A stretch of DNA of 64,000 nt from Veillonella sp. 3310 (GTDB lineage: Bacteria; Bacillota; Negativicutes; Veillonellales; Veillonellaceae), in contig NZ_RQVJ01000001.1 in assembly GCF_003999875.1 (NCBI RefSeq), positions 62,001 through 126,000 of the forward strand, in the 5' to 3' direction. Numbering within the stretch: position 1 is the first letter of the stretch; the number at the start of each line of letters is the position of its first letter. Both the position numbers and the translations under genes were made by a program. The notes below the pieces were generated by a model. It was not told the origin of the DNA. It saw only the letters and a program-made list of their open reading frames with translations, and ran no database searches. Shown one piece after another: positions 1-8,777 of the stretch.

Positions 1-102
1 AAACGCATCAACTATGCAGGATTGAATTTGAAAGGGTTGAAACGTGGGGCTTTTCGTAAATTAACTCGTGAAGAAGTGAAACAATTACAAGCGATAAAAT
101 AA
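1..102 (+). CDS. rluB: C-terminal end of rRNA pseudouridine synthase (RluB/RsuA family), partial
   Basis: The window opens inside this gene; the last 33 residues and a TAA stop are visible. The tail has a Gly-Leu-x-Leu-Lys-Gly-Leu-Lys-Arg-Gly stretch followed by a Leu-Thr-Arg-Glu-Glu-Val motif, which is how RluB-type 23S rRNA pseudouridine synthases usually end. The catalytic domain lies outside the window, so the target uridine cannot be judged. The next gene starts 8 bases later, so the two are probably co-transcribed. RluB is the best guess; another RsuA-family member is possible. Confidence 0.6.
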   Translation, partial: KRINYAGLNLKGLKRGAFRKLTREEVKQLQAIK

Positions 103-110
103 GGATACAT

Positions 111-1355
111 ATGAAAAAAATTATTGTCATCGGTGGCGGCGCTGCAGGTCTTATGGCTGGCGTTCGAGCTGCACAATTAGGTGCCTCTGTGCGCATCATT
201 GAAAAAATGAAGATGGTGGGCCTTAAAATGGGGATTACAGGTAAGGGACGCTGTAATGTGACGAATGCGGCTCCTATAGAAGATTTTATTAAGCAAACGC
301 CTGGAAATGGTAAATTTCTATATAGTGCGTACCAACAATGGACGAATGAAGATATGGTTCATTTGCTCAATAGTTGGGGTGTCCCCACTAAGGTTGAGCG
401 AGGTGGCCGTGTATTTCCAGAGTCTGATAAAGCAACGGATGTACGCAATGCCTTTATAGACACGTATCGTAAATTAGGTGGGCAACTTCATTTAGAAGAA
501 AGTGTTAAGGATTTAATCGTACGAGATGGCGCTATTACAGGTGTTATAACAGATAAAAGAACCTATGAGTGCGATGCAGCCATCATCGCTACGGGTGGGA
601 TGTCCTATCCATTGACTGGCTCCACTGGAGATGGCTATGAATTAGCATCTTCGGTGGGACATTCCATAGTGGAACTTAGGCCATCCTTAATTCCTTTGGA
701 AACAAAAGAACATTGGGTGAAAGATTTAATGGGGCTGAGTCTAAAAAATGTAGAAGTCTCTATTATTGCAAAAAACAAAGTGCAAACAAAACAATTTGGA
801 GAAATGCTATTTGCCCATTTTGGAGTGACGGGACCGATTATTTTGTCTGCTTCTCATACAGTGACAAAGTTACTCAAGAAACAAGTAGAGCCTATTATCA
901 TTGAAATCAATTTAAAACCAGCCTTATCTCGAGAAGTACTAGATAAGCGCGTACAACGTGATTTCAGTGAGTCTCAAAATAAGCAATTAGTAAATGTATT
1001 GAAAGGTTTATTGCCATCCAAATTAATTCCAGTTATATGTCAATTAGCAGAGTTGGAAGGAACCAAGGCTATTCACGATATTACAAAGGAGGAGCGCTTA
1101 CGACTAGTGGACACAATTCAACATATGCGACTTACCGTACATAAACCTCGTCCTATAGCAGAGGCTATTGTGACAGCTGGTGGCATTTCTGTAAAAGAAG
1201 TAGATCCCAAAACGATGCAATCTAAATTGGTGCATGGTTTATATATGGCAGGAGAAGTCTTGGATGTTGATGCTTTCACAGGTGGCTATAATCTGCAAGT
1301 TGCTTTTTCCACAGCCTACGTAGCTGCTACTCATGCAGCAGAAGGAGGAGTCTAA
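111..1355 (+). CDS. FAD-dependent oxidoreductase, HI0933/aminoacetone-oxidase family
   Basis: This is a 414-residue flavoprotein of the HI0933-like family. The N-terminal dinucleotide-binding loop GGGAAG (residues 8-13) holds the FAD ADP moiety, and GKGRCNVTN (44-52) is the family signature. A second glycine-rich segment near residues 382-400 (AGEVLDVDAFTGGYN) closes the FAD site, as in the family. Members are annotated as aminoacetone oxidase or NAD(P)/FAD-dependent oxidoreductase, and their physiological substrate is poorly known. It sits between the rRNA pseudouridine synthase gene and cmk, an order common in Firmicutes, and the cmk ribosome binding site lies in its 3' end. The family call is secure; the reaction is not. 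Confidence 0.88.
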   Translation: MKKIIVIGGGAAGLMAGVRAAQLGASVRIIEKMKMVGLKMGITGKGRCNVTNAAPIEDFIKQTPGNGKFLYSAYQQWTNEDMVHLLNSWGVPTKVERGGRVFPESDKATDVRNAFIDTYRKLGGQLHLEESVKDLIVRDGAITGVITDKRTYECDAAIIATGGMSYPLTGSTGDGYELASSVGHSIVELRPSLIPLETKEHWVKDLMGLSLKNVEVSIIAKNKVQTKQFGEMLFAHFGVTGPIILSASHTVTKLLKKQVEPIIIEINLKPALSREVLDKRVQRDFSESQNKQLVNVLKGLLPSKLIPVICQLAELEGTKAIHDITKEERLRLVDTIQHMRLTVHKPRPIAEAIVTAGGISVKEVDPKTMQSKLVHGLYMAGEVLDVDAFTGGYNLQVAFSTAYVAATHAAEGGV

Positions 1356-1356
1356 T

Positions 1357-2043
1357 ATGAATCGACGAATTTCCGTAGCCATTGATGGTCCTGCTGGTGC
1401 AGGTAAAAGTAGTATTTCTAAAGTAGTAGCCAAGAAATTAGGGTATTTATATATTGATACAGGAGCTATGTATCGTGGCATTACCTGGGCACTACTGAAT
1501 GCGGGTATATCTATTGATGATGTAGATGCAGTAGAAGCTGCTTTGTCTAAGATTCAATTAGAACTACGTGTAGAAGAAACGGGTTTATCTGTATGGGTAA
1601 ATGGAACAGATGTATCCCAAGATATCCGTACGCAATATGTGACAAGTCACGTGTCTCAAGTGGCTGCACAAAAAGCAGTGCGCACTAAGTTGGTAGAAAT
1701 GCAACGTCACATGGCATCAGCGGGCGGTGTGATTCTTGATGGTAGGGATATTGGTTCTGTTGTGTTACCTAATGCGGAATTAAAAGTCTATCTAACAGCA
1801 TCTGTGGAGACTCGTGGGCATCGACGTTGGTTGGAGTTGAAAGATTCCGAGAATATCTCTTTGGAAGAAGTATGTCGTACTGTAGCAGAGCGAGATGCCA
1901 TGGATATGAATCGAAAGGAATCTCCTCTTGTATGCGTAGATGATGCAGTGGTTGTAGAAACGGATCATCTTAGTATAGAAGAAACTGTTCAAACTCTTGT
2001 TGACTTAATTCGTAAAGCGGAACTAGGAGGGCATCATGGATAA
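1357..2043 (+). CDS. cmk: Cytidylate kinase
   Basis: Cmk phosphorylates CMP and dCMP with ATP in the cytoplasm. The 228-residue protein begins with the P-loop GPAGAGKSS (residues 9-17), followed by the conserved YIDTGAMYR substrate-binding segment and a later DGRDIG motif typical of bacterial CMP kinases. I chose ATG 1357 because GGAGG lies just upstream and the protein then starts at the usual place; an in-frame ATG at 1333 would overlap the previous gene. The 3' end overlaps plsC by 8 bases, so translational coupling is likely. Confidence 0.96.
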   Translation: MNRRISVAIDGPAGAGKSSISKVVAKKLGYLYIDTGAMYRGITWALLNAGISIDDVDAVEAALSKIQLELRVEETGLSVWVNGTDVSQDIRTQYVTSHVSQVAAQKAVRTKLVEMQRHMASAGGVILDGRDIGSVVLPNAELKVYLTASVETRGHRRWLELKDSENISLEEVCRTVAERDAMDMNRKESPLVCVDDAVVVETDHLSIEETVQTLVDLIRKAELGGHHG

Positions 2044-2641
2044 ATTTTCTGAATGCTTATGGAGATCTGCGTTTACCATCGTTTATGGATGGTGGTATGG
2101 CACAAAGGTATATGGGAAAGAAAATGTACCTAAAGAAGGGCCGGTCATCATTTCTCCAAACCATAAGAGTAATAATGACCCTCCTTTATGTGGCTTTGCA
2201 TTACCACGTCATGTGAACTTCATGGCAAAAGAAGAGCTATTTAGAAATCCAATTTCTAAATTAGTTTGTACTTGGCTAGGAGCCTTTCCGGTGCGACGAG
2301 GTGGAGTTGATAAATTAGCTATTCGTCATGCTATGAATTTATTGAAGGATAATTTAATGCTTGGTATTTTTCCAGAAGGGACACGACAAAAGGGTGACAC
2401 CCTAGGGCGCTTTCACGATGGAGTGGCTTCGATGGCATTGCGCACAGGCGTACCAGTAGTACCGGTGGCGATTGTGGGTAGTGATAAAATGATTCGTGGA
2501 GAAGTAGCTGTTATTATTGGAAAGCCCATTGCCGTAGAAAAAGCAAAAGCAACAGTAGAAGCGATTGCAAAGGTAAATGATGTGGTAAAAACAGCCATCC
2601 AAACTATGATTGATGAGTATAAAGCAGGTAAGTATAAATAG
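2036..2641 (+). CDS. plsC: 1-acyl-sn-glycerol-3-phosphate acyltransferase
   Basis: PlsC adds the second acyl chain to lysophosphatidic acid at the inner membrane, giving phosphatidic acid. The 201-residue protein shows the acyltransferase box NHKSNND (residues 42-48, the H-x4-D catalytic pair) and FPEGTR (112-117) for glycerol-phosphate binding. A hydrophobic, tryptophan-rich N-terminus probably anchors it to the membrane. The start codon lies inside the end of cmk after GGAGGG. The cmk-plsC-ispH/rpsA order is a familiar Firmicute arrangement. Confidence 0.93.
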   Translation: MDKFSECLWRSAFTIVYGWWYGTKVYGKENVPKEGPVIISPNHKSNNDPPLCGFALPRHVNFMAKEELFRNPISKLVCTWLGAFPVRRGGVDKLAIRHAMNLLKDNLMLGIFPEGTRQKGDTLGRFHDGVASMALRTGVPVVPVAIVGSDKMIRGEVAVIIGKPIAVEKAKATVEAIAKVNDVVKTAIQTMIDEYKAGKYK

Positions 2642-2650
2642 GGGAATACT

Positions 2651-4558
2651 ATGTTTACAATACGATTAGCAGAAAATTGTGGCTTTTGCTACGGCGTAAA
2701 GCGTGCTGTTACTATGGCAGAAAAAGCAGCAGACTCACAAGATTTGAGTTATACATTGGGACCTATTATTCATAACCCTCAAGTAGTTGGTCGATTAGAG
2801 GATAATGGTGTATATGCCATTAATGAATTAAGTGATGTAGAAGATGGTACGATTATCATTCGCTCTCATGGGGTTGGTCCAGAAGTATATGAAGAAGCAG
2901 AAACACGGGGATTACCGGTGATTGATGCTACTTGCCCCCATGTACAGAAGGCACAACGAGATGCAAAGTCTGTAGTGGATGAAGGATTAACCTTAGTCAT
3001 TCTGGGGGAGAAGAAACATCCAGAGGTAAAGAGTATTAATCTGTGGGCAGGTAATAAAGGCATTATCGTAGAAACAGAAGAAGATGCTAGAAATATTCAA
3101 TTCGTGGAAAAAATTGGCGTTGTTGTACAAACTACCTTTTCACAATTTAAGTTTCAAAGTATAATAAAAATATTAGAACAAAAATCTAAGGATCAAAAGA
3201 TCTTCAAAACCATTTGTCAGGCTACAGAAGAACGTCAAAACTCTGCAGTAGCATTGGCGAAGGAAGTGGATCTTATGATCGTGGTAGGTGGAAAAAACTC
3301 TGGCAACACGACTAGATTAGCAGAAGTATGTCGTGATGTAGGTTGTACTACATACCACATCGAAACTGCTACTGAAATACAAATGACGTGGTTGAAGGAC
3401 GTCACAACAGTAGGAGTCACGGCTGGTGCATCGACACCAGACTGGATAATTAAGGAGGTCATTCAGACGATGGAAAATTTTGCAGAATTATTTGCAGCAT
3501 CAGAAGCGCAAGCAGAAGAATTTAAGAAAGGTAATGTGATTGAAGGGGAAGTTGTACAAATCGATGACGAACGTGCATATGTATCCTTTGGCTACAAAAC
3601 AGAAGCACAATTAGAAAGAAAAGAAATGGCATACCCTACACCAGCTTCTGCTAAAGATGTGTTAAAGGAAGGCGATAAAATCAAAGCTGTTATCCTTAAC
3701 CACATCAAAGAAGATAGCCCTATCTATCTTTCTATCACTCGTTTGGCTAAAGATGAAGATTGGCAATATGTTATTGAAGCACAAGAAAAAGATGAACCAA
3801 TCATCTGTAAAGGTGTGGATGCAATTCCTGCAGGTTTAGTCGTAACTGTTAAGTCTTTACGTGGTTTCATTCCACTTTCCCAAGGTGACATTCACTTCGT
3901 GAAATCCCTTGATAACTTAGTAGGTACAGAATTCGAAGCTAAAGTACTTGAAGTTGAAGAAAAGAAAAACCGTTTGGTTCTTTCCCGTCGTGAAGTACTT
4001 GAAGTGGAACGCCAAGCTAAATTAAAAGAAGCGTTAGCAAATGTAGAAGTTGGCGGTACTTACAAAGGTACTGTTCGTAAAATCATGCCTTATGGCGCAT
4101 TCGTTGATATCGGAGGAATCGAAGGTTTACTTCATATTTCCGACATCTCTTGGCAAAAAATTAAACGCGTTGAAGACGTGTTAGCAGTTGGTCAAGAAAT
4201 CGACGTTAAATTACAATCCTTTGATGAAGAAAACAGCAAAATCTCTTTATCTTTAAAAGCATTATCCAAAAGCCCATGGGACGTTGCAGAAGAAACAATC
4301 CATGTAGGTGACGTGGTAACTGGTAAAGTAGTTCGCACAGTTCAATATGGTGCATTCGTTGCTATCAACGATGACATCCAAGGTTTACTTCACATTTCTC
4401 AAGTGACTAAACAACGCAATGCAAAAGTAGAAGACTACTTGAGCCGTGGTCAAGAAGTAGAAGTAGAAGTAATTTCTTTCAACAAAGATGAAAAGAAATT
4501 AGGTTTAAAATTAACTGAGTTAATGGAACCAGTAGCAACTGAAGAAGAAGCTGAATAA
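2651..4558 (+). CDS. ispH-rpsA: Fused HMB-PP reductase (IspH) and ribosomal protein S1
   Basis: One 635-residue protein carries two functions. Residues 1 to about 280 are IspH, the [4Fe-4S] enzyme making IPP and DMAPP in the last step of the MEP pathway. Cluster cysteines are seen at CGFCYG (10-15), DATCPH and TICQATEERQ, with the SHGVGPEVYEE and NSGNTTRL segments. From about residue 290 there are four S1 RNA-binding repeats; the third and fourth (PYGAFVDIGG, QYGAFVAIND) are the clearest. Such fusions are known in Clostridia and Negativicutes. The S1 half reads as if adapted to high expression (more uniform codons than the IspH half). An internal ribosome binding sequence and in-frame ATG near 3453-3472 might give free S1. 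Confidence 0.95.
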   Translation: MFTIRLAENCGFCYGVKRAVTMAEKAADSQDLSYTLGPIIHNPQVVGRLEDNGVYAINELSDVEDGTIIIRSHGVGPEVYEEAETRGLPVIDATCPHVQKAQRDAKSVVDEGLTLVILGEKKHPEVKSINLWAGNKGIIVETEEDARNIQFVEKIGVVVQTTFSQFKFQSIIKILEQKSKDQKIFKTICQATEERQNSAVALAKEVDLMIVVGGKNSGNTTRLAEVCRDVGCTTYHIETATEIQMTWLKDVTTVGVTAGASTPDWIIKEVIQTMENFAELFAASEAQAEEFKKGNVIEGEVVQIDDERAYVSFGYKTEAQLERKEMAYPTPASAKDVLKEGDKIKAVILNHIKEDSPIYLSITRLAKDEDWQYVIEAQEKDEPIICKGVDAIPAGLVVTVKSLRGFIPLSQGDIHFVKSLDNLVGTEFEAKVLEVEEKKNRLVLSRREVLEVERQAKLKEALANVEVGGTYKGTVRKIMPYGAFVDIGGIEGLLHISDISWQKIKRVEDVLAVGQEIDVKLQSFDEENSKISLSLKALSKSPWDVAEETIHVGDVVTGKVVRTVQYGAFVAINDDIQGLLHISQVTKQRNAKVEDYLSRGQEVEVEVISFNKDEKKLGLKLTELMEPVATEEEAE

Positions 4559-4572
4559 TTTCTACATAATAG

Positions 4573-4610
4573 AAGAACAGTAGGTCCAATGGACTTACTG
4601 TTCTTTTTTT
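4573..4610 (+). terminator. Rho-independent terminator after ispH-rpsA
   Basis: A 15-pair stem (aagaacagtaggtcc against ggacttactgttctt, one G-U pair) with a three-base loop is followed by a run of T. It ends the upstream operon; der starts about 85 bases later. Confidence 0.92.
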
Positions 4611-4695
4611 GCTTTCGTTTATGTGATACAATATAAGTTGATAAACTATGTGTTTTTACTCTTCCTTTGGGGAAGTTGAAATATGAGGTGAAAGT

Positions 4696-6030
4696 ATGTC
4701 AAAACCATTAGTTGCGGTCGTAGGGAGACCAAATGTAGGGAAGTCTACATTATTTAATGCCATTGTGAATAAACGAATTTCTATTGTAGAAGATATACCA
4801 GGTGTAACTCGAGATAGGATTTATTTCGACGCGGAGTGGCTACAACGTGAATTTACTATGATTGACACAGGTGGGATTGAGTTCATCACTGCAGAAAGCC
4901 ATGAAATTCCTAAAATGATGCGCTTTCAAGCCCAATTAGCTATTGAAGAAGCGGATGTGATCCTTTTTGTTGTAGATGGTAAACAAGGTATTACGATTGC
5001 CGATGAAGAAGTGGCTAATTTACTGCGTGCCAGCGGTAAGCCTGTGATTCTTGTAGTTAATAAAATCGATAGTGTGAACCAAGAAGCCAATATTTATGAG
5101 TTCTATAATTTAGGCATAGGGGATCCAATCGGTATTTCTGCAAAAAATTTAATGAACTTAGGTGATTTGCTAGATGATGTGGTGAAACATTTCCCTCCAC
5201 AAAGTACTAGTGAGGAAGATGAAGATACAATTCATGTAGCTTTGATTGGTCGTCCTAATGTAGGTAAATCATCTTTAACAAATGCTTTGTTAGGTCAAGA
5301 GCGTGTTATCGTCAGTGATGTGGCTGGTACAACACGAGATTCTATCGACACCCACTGGAGTCATGATGGGCAGGATTTTGTGTTAATCGATACAGCGGGT
5401 ATGCGTCGTAAATCTCGTATTGATGCACCTGTAGAGCGGTATAGTATTGTTCGGTCACTTCGTGCGATTGATCGGTCTGATATCGTGGTTTTAGTATTAG
5501 ATGCTACTGATGGAGTGACTGAACAAGATAAAAAAATTGTTGGCTATGCTCACGAATCTGGTAAAGGTTTAGTCATCGTTGTCAACAAATGGGATTTGAT
5601 TGAAAAAGATGACAAAACTACACTACGATTTACAGAAGATATTTATGACGAAATGGCATTCCTACGATATGCCCCAATCTTGTTTGCTTCTGCTTTGACG
5701 AAACAACGCGTTCATCGTTTAGCAGAACTTATTAAGTATGTATCTGAGCAACAACATATGCGTATTTCTACGAGTGTGTTGAACCAACTATTATCAGATG
5801 CACAAACCGTAAACCCAGTGCCATCTCGTGGTGGACGTATTCCTAAAATTTACTATATGACACAGGCAAGCGTAAAACCGCCTACCTTCATTTTATTTGT
5901 GAATGAACCAGAATTAATTCATTTCTCCTATATGCGTTTCTTAGAGAATCGCCTTCGTGAATCATTTGGCTTTGAAGGGACTCCAATTCGATTAGTACTT
6001 CGTGGTAAGAAGGGAACTGATGAAGAATGA
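4696..6030 (+). CDS. der: Ribosome-assembly GTPase Der (EngA)
   Basis: Der is a double GTPase needed for 50S ribosomal subunit assembly. The 444-residue protein has two G domains in tandem, each with a P-loop (GRPNVGKST near residue 10 and GRPNVGKSS near 188), a DTGG or DTAG switch II and an NKxD motif (NKID, NKWD). The C-terminal KH-like domain follows, ending in a basic RLVLRGKKG stretch. The start ATG follows GAGGTGAAAG. The stop codon overlaps the start of plsY (ATGA), so the two are translationally coupled. Confidence 0.97.
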   Translation: MSKPLVAVVGRPNVGKSTLFNAIVNKRISIVEDIPGVTRDRIYFDAEWLQREFTMIDTGGIEFITAESHEIPKMMRFQAQLAIEEADVILFVVDGKQGITIADEEVANLLRASGKPVILVVNKIDSVNQEANIYEFYNLGIGDPIGISAKNLMNLGDLLDDVVKHFPPQSTSEEDEDTIHVALIGRPNVGKSSLTNALLGQERVIVSDVAGTTRDSIDTHWSHDGQDFVLIDTAGMRRKSRIDAPVERYSIVRSLRAIDRSDIVVLVLDATDGVTEQDKKIVGYAHESGKGLVIVVNKWDLIEKDDKTTLRFTEDIYDEMAFLRYAPILFASALTKQRVHRLAELIKYVSEQQHMRISTSVLNQLLSDAQTVNPVPSRGGRIPKIYYMTQASVKPPTFILFVNEPELIHFSYMRFLENRLRESFGFEGTPIRLVLRGKKGTDEE

Positions 6031-6626
6031 TAACGATGGAAATTGCTGTATTAGTTTTGCTTGCCTACGTAATAGGTTCTATTCCAACAGGGTTAATTAT
6101 TGGAAAGCTATTTTTCCATACTGATGTGCGACAATATGGTAGTAAAAATATTGGTGCTACTAATACCTATCGCGTATTAGGTATGAAAGCTGCCTTACCT
6201 GTGTTTTTAGGTGATGCAGGGAAAGGAGCTATTGGTGTACTCTTGTTTTCACCGAATCCAGAATGGATGATTGTAGGTGGATTATGTGCTATGATTGGTC
6301 ATAATTGGTCTATTTTTCTTGGTTTTTCTGGCGGCAGAGGAGTGGCTACAGGGTTGGGCGTGCTCATTGCATTATCACCAATAGCAGCGTTCATTTGCTT
6401 TGCTGTATGGGCTATTATTGTTAAGTTTACTTCTTATGTATCCCTAGGCTCCATTGTAGCGGCTACACTAGTGCCTATCGTGATGTACTGTTTATCTGAA
6501 CCTTTACCATATATTATCTTTGGTGCTATAGCGGCGTTGTTCGTTGTATTCCGTCATAGAGAAAATATTATGCGTCTTTTACAAGGAAAAGAGTTAGCTG
6601 TGAAACGTATTACAAAGGATGAGTAA
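6027..6626 (+). CDS. plsY: Acyl-phosphate:glycerol-3-phosphate acyltransferase
   Basis: PlsY is the integral membrane enzyme making lysophosphatidic acid from acyl phosphate and glycerol-3-phosphate. The 199-residue, very hydrophobic protein has the three conserved loops: GSIPTG near residue 17, the KNIGATNTYR segment near 40, and GHNWSIFLGFSGGRGVATG around 90-108. It overlaps der by four bases; an alternative ATG lies at 6036. The next gene, gpsA, supplies its substrate glycerol-3-phosphate, so this is a small phospholipid operon. Confidence 0.96.
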   Translation: MITMEIAVLVLLAYVIGSIPTGLIIGKLFFHTDVRQYGSKNIGATNTYRVLGMKAALPVFLGDAGKGAIGVLLFSPNPEWMIVGGLCAMIGHNWSIFLGFSGGRGVATGLGVLIALSPIAAFICFAVWAIIVKFTSYVSLGSIVAATLVPIVMYCLSEPLPYIIFGAIAALFVVFRHRENIMRLLQGKELAVKRITKDE

Positions 6627-6628
6627 GT

Positions 6629-7633
6629 ATGAAAATTGCAGTTATTGGATCTGGTAGTTGGGGGACTGCACTAGCTCTGAAAGGGATAGAGGCAGGTCAC
6701 CAAGTGACTATGTATTGCCGTACGGAAGAAAAAGCAAATTACTTGCGTGAATATCGTATAAATCCTTATTTGCCAGAAGTTGTATTACCAAGTTCACTAG
6801 AGTTTCAACATTCTTATGAGGCTACCTTAGAGGATGCAGAGGTGGTGTTACTGGTAACACCATCTAGTTATGTGCGAAGTACTCTACAGGAGTTGAAACA
6901 ATATTTACAACCATCTATGATTATCGTAGGATGCTCTAAAGGGTTGGAAAAAGATAGCGAAAAACGATTGTCCTTGGTTATTGAAGAAGAAGTTCAAGGT
7001 TTAGTGAAAGCGACGGCTATTTTATCTGGTCCTAATCATGCAGAAGAAGTAGGACGTAATCTGCCAGCTGCTACGGTGGTAGCAAGCCAACATAAAGGGG
7101 CGATTGGCACATTACAAAAAGCCTTGGGTGGACCGAGCTTCCGAGTATACGGTAATACAGATGTAATCGGCGTAGAACTAGGGGGAGCCACAAAAAACAT
7201 TATCGCCTTAGCAGCAGGGATTGCTCATGGTATGAAGCTAGGTGATAATTTATTGGCAGCCTTACTGACTCGTGGACTTCATGAAATGACGAAGTTTGGT
7301 GTTGCTATGGGAGCAAAAGCTGAAACCTATGCAGGACTTTCAGGAATGGGTGATTTAATCGCTACCTGTATGAGTCCTCATAGTCGAAATCGTCGAGCAG
7401 GTCAAAAGTTAGCCGATGGAGAGACGATGGAAGATATCATCAACCATTCTCAGATGGTGGTAGAAGGTTTTTTTGCAGTTCGTATCATTTATGACGTAGC
7501 CAAAGCAAAGGGAATCGATATGCCTATCACCAATGCTTTGTATGAGGTACTATATCATCAAGTTCCTCCTGCAGAAGTACTAATGCAGTTGATGATGCGT
7601 GATGTAAAGCAAGAAGTTTGTAATGAGTCATAG
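6629..7633 (+). CDS. gpsA: Glycerol-3-phosphate dehydrogenase [NAD(P)+]
   Basis: GpsA reduces dihydroxyacetone phosphate to sn-glycerol-3-phosphate, the backbone for PlsY. The 334-residue protein has the Rossmann loop GSGSWGTA (residues 7-14), the LSGPNHAEEVGR catalytic-region segment, and GATKNIIALAAGI containing the conserved catalytic lysine. Length is normal for the family. It begins two bases after the plsY stop. Confidence 0.97.
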   Translation: MKIAVIGSGSWGTALALKGIEAGHQVTMYCRTEEKANYLREYRINPYLPEVVLPSSLEFQHSYEATLEDAEVVLLVTPSSYVRSTLQELKQYLQPSMIIVGCSKGLEKDSEKRLSLVIEEEVQGLVKATAILSGPNHAEEVGRNLPAATVVASQHKGAIGTLQKALGGPSFRVYGNTDVIGVELGGATKNIIALAAGIAHGMKLGDNLLAALLTRGLHEMTKFGVAMGAKAETYAGLSGMGDLIATCMSPHSRNRRAGQKLADGETMEDIINHSQMVVEGFFAVRIIYDVAKAKGIDMPITNALYEVLYHQVPPAEVLMQLMMRDVKQEVCNES

Positions 7634-7662
7634 ACTATGAGGAAGATTTCATAAAAAATCTA

Positions 7663-7691
7663 TTGTACCCCATAGTAAAATCATGTAGAAT
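7663..7691 (+). promoter_or_regulatory. Probable promoter of rsmD-coaD operon
   Basis: TTGTAC (7663-7668), a 17-base spacer and TAGAAT (7686-7691) with TG two bases before the -10 lie in the 82-base gap before rsmD. The match to sigma-A consensus is good but not perfect. Confidence 0.5.
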
Positions 7692-7715
7692 ATACAGGTA
7701 TAGGTAGTAAATCGT

Positions 7716-8261
7716 ATGAGAATTATTTCAGGGACAGCTAAAGGGCATACCATACAAGCTCCGAAAGGTATGGATACAAGACCGACACAAGATCGTGTGC
7801 GTGAGAGCATTTGTAATGTGATACAAAGTCGAAGAGGATTTTTTGAGACCCAGGTGCTAGATTTATTTTCGGGGACAGGTGCGCTAGCCATCGAATCTTT
7901 GAGTCGTGGGGCTAGCCATGCTATTGCTGTAGATACGCGTACTGATACGTGTATTAAGAAGAATGCACAACATTGTAAGGTAGAAGACCGATTGGAAATT
8001 ATGAAATGCACTATGGAATCGGCACTTTCACGGTTACAAGAAAAGCAGTTTCAGTTGATATTTTCAGATCCCCCTTATGAGAAAGGGTATATCCAAAAAA
8101 CATTGGATTTAGTGGAAGAGTTACAATTACTTACCGAAGATGGCTTTTTGATTTTAGAACGCCATAAGAATGAAACATTAGAATTATTACCCAAGTGGGT
8201 GCTTGTGAAAGCTTTATCCTTTGGGTATACTCGCGTTGACATTCTGTGTCGAGAACCGTAG
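7716..8261 (+). CDS. rsmD: 16S rRNA (guanine966-N2)-methyltransferase
   Basis: RsmD methylates G966 of 16S rRNA using S-adenosylmethionine. The 181-residue protein begins with the conserved MRIISGTAKG, and has the SAM-binding motif DLFSGTGALAIES and catalytic DPPY near residue 115. Its ribosome binding site is weak (AGGTAG). RsmD next to coaD is a widespread pairing in bacteria. Confidence 0.95.
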   Translation: MRIISGTAKGHTIQAPKGMDTRPTQDRVRESICNVIQSRRGFFETQVLDLFSGTGALAIESLSRGASHAIAVDTRTDTCIKKNAQHCKVEDRLEIMKCTMESALSRLQEKQFQLIFSDPPYEKGYIQKTLDLVEELQLLTEDGFLILERHKNETLELLPKWVLVKALSFGYTRVDILCREP

Positions 8262-8276
8262 AAAGGGGCTTATATC

Positions 8277-8768
8277 GTGAGAATTGGAGTTTGTCCAGGT
8301 AGTTTTGATCCTGTTACAAATGGACATATAGATATATTTGAGCGTGCTAGTAAATTAGTGGACAAGCTAATCGTAGTGATTTTAGAAAATCCGAATAAGA
8401 AGTACTTGTTTACCTTGGATGAACGGGCTGAGTTAATTCGTCAATCTGTGTCACATATTCCTAATGTTGAAGTGGACTTTGGAGCGGGATTATTGAATGA
8501 TTATGTAAAATCAAGAGATAGTCATATTATCATTCGTGGTCTCCGTGCGCTGAGCGACTTTGAATATGAATTTCAACGAGCTTTATTCTCAAAATATTTA
8601 GATGATGAGATTGAAACTGTATTTATTATGACCAATAATAAATATGCCTTTGTTAGCTCTACAGGAATACGAGAACTAGCTAAATTCGGTGGTAAATTAG
8701 AAGGTTTAGTACCGCCTGTTGTGAAACAAGCATTAGAAGATAAATTTAATACAGTACTAGAAAAATAG
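8277..8768 (+). CDS. coaD: Pantetheine-phosphate adenylyltransferase
   Basis: CoaD transfers AMP to 4'-phosphopantetheine, the penultimate step of CoA synthesis. The 163-residue protein has the nucleotidyltransferase signature GSFDPVTNGH (the T/HxGH box) near the N-terminus and SSTGIRELA near residue 127. The start is GTG at 8277, after AAAGGGG. Two other CoA genes, coaBC and coaE, are in the window but in separate operons. Confidence 0.97.
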   Translation: MRIGVCPGSFDPVTNGHIDIFERASKLVDKLIVVILENPNKKYLFTLDERAELIRQSVSHIPNVEVDFGAGLLNDYVKSRDSHIIIRGLRALSDFEYEFQRALFSKYLDDEIETVFIMTNNKYAFVSSTGIRELAKFGGKLEGLVPPVVKQALEDKFNTVLEK

Positions 8769-8777
8769 GAGGACGCC

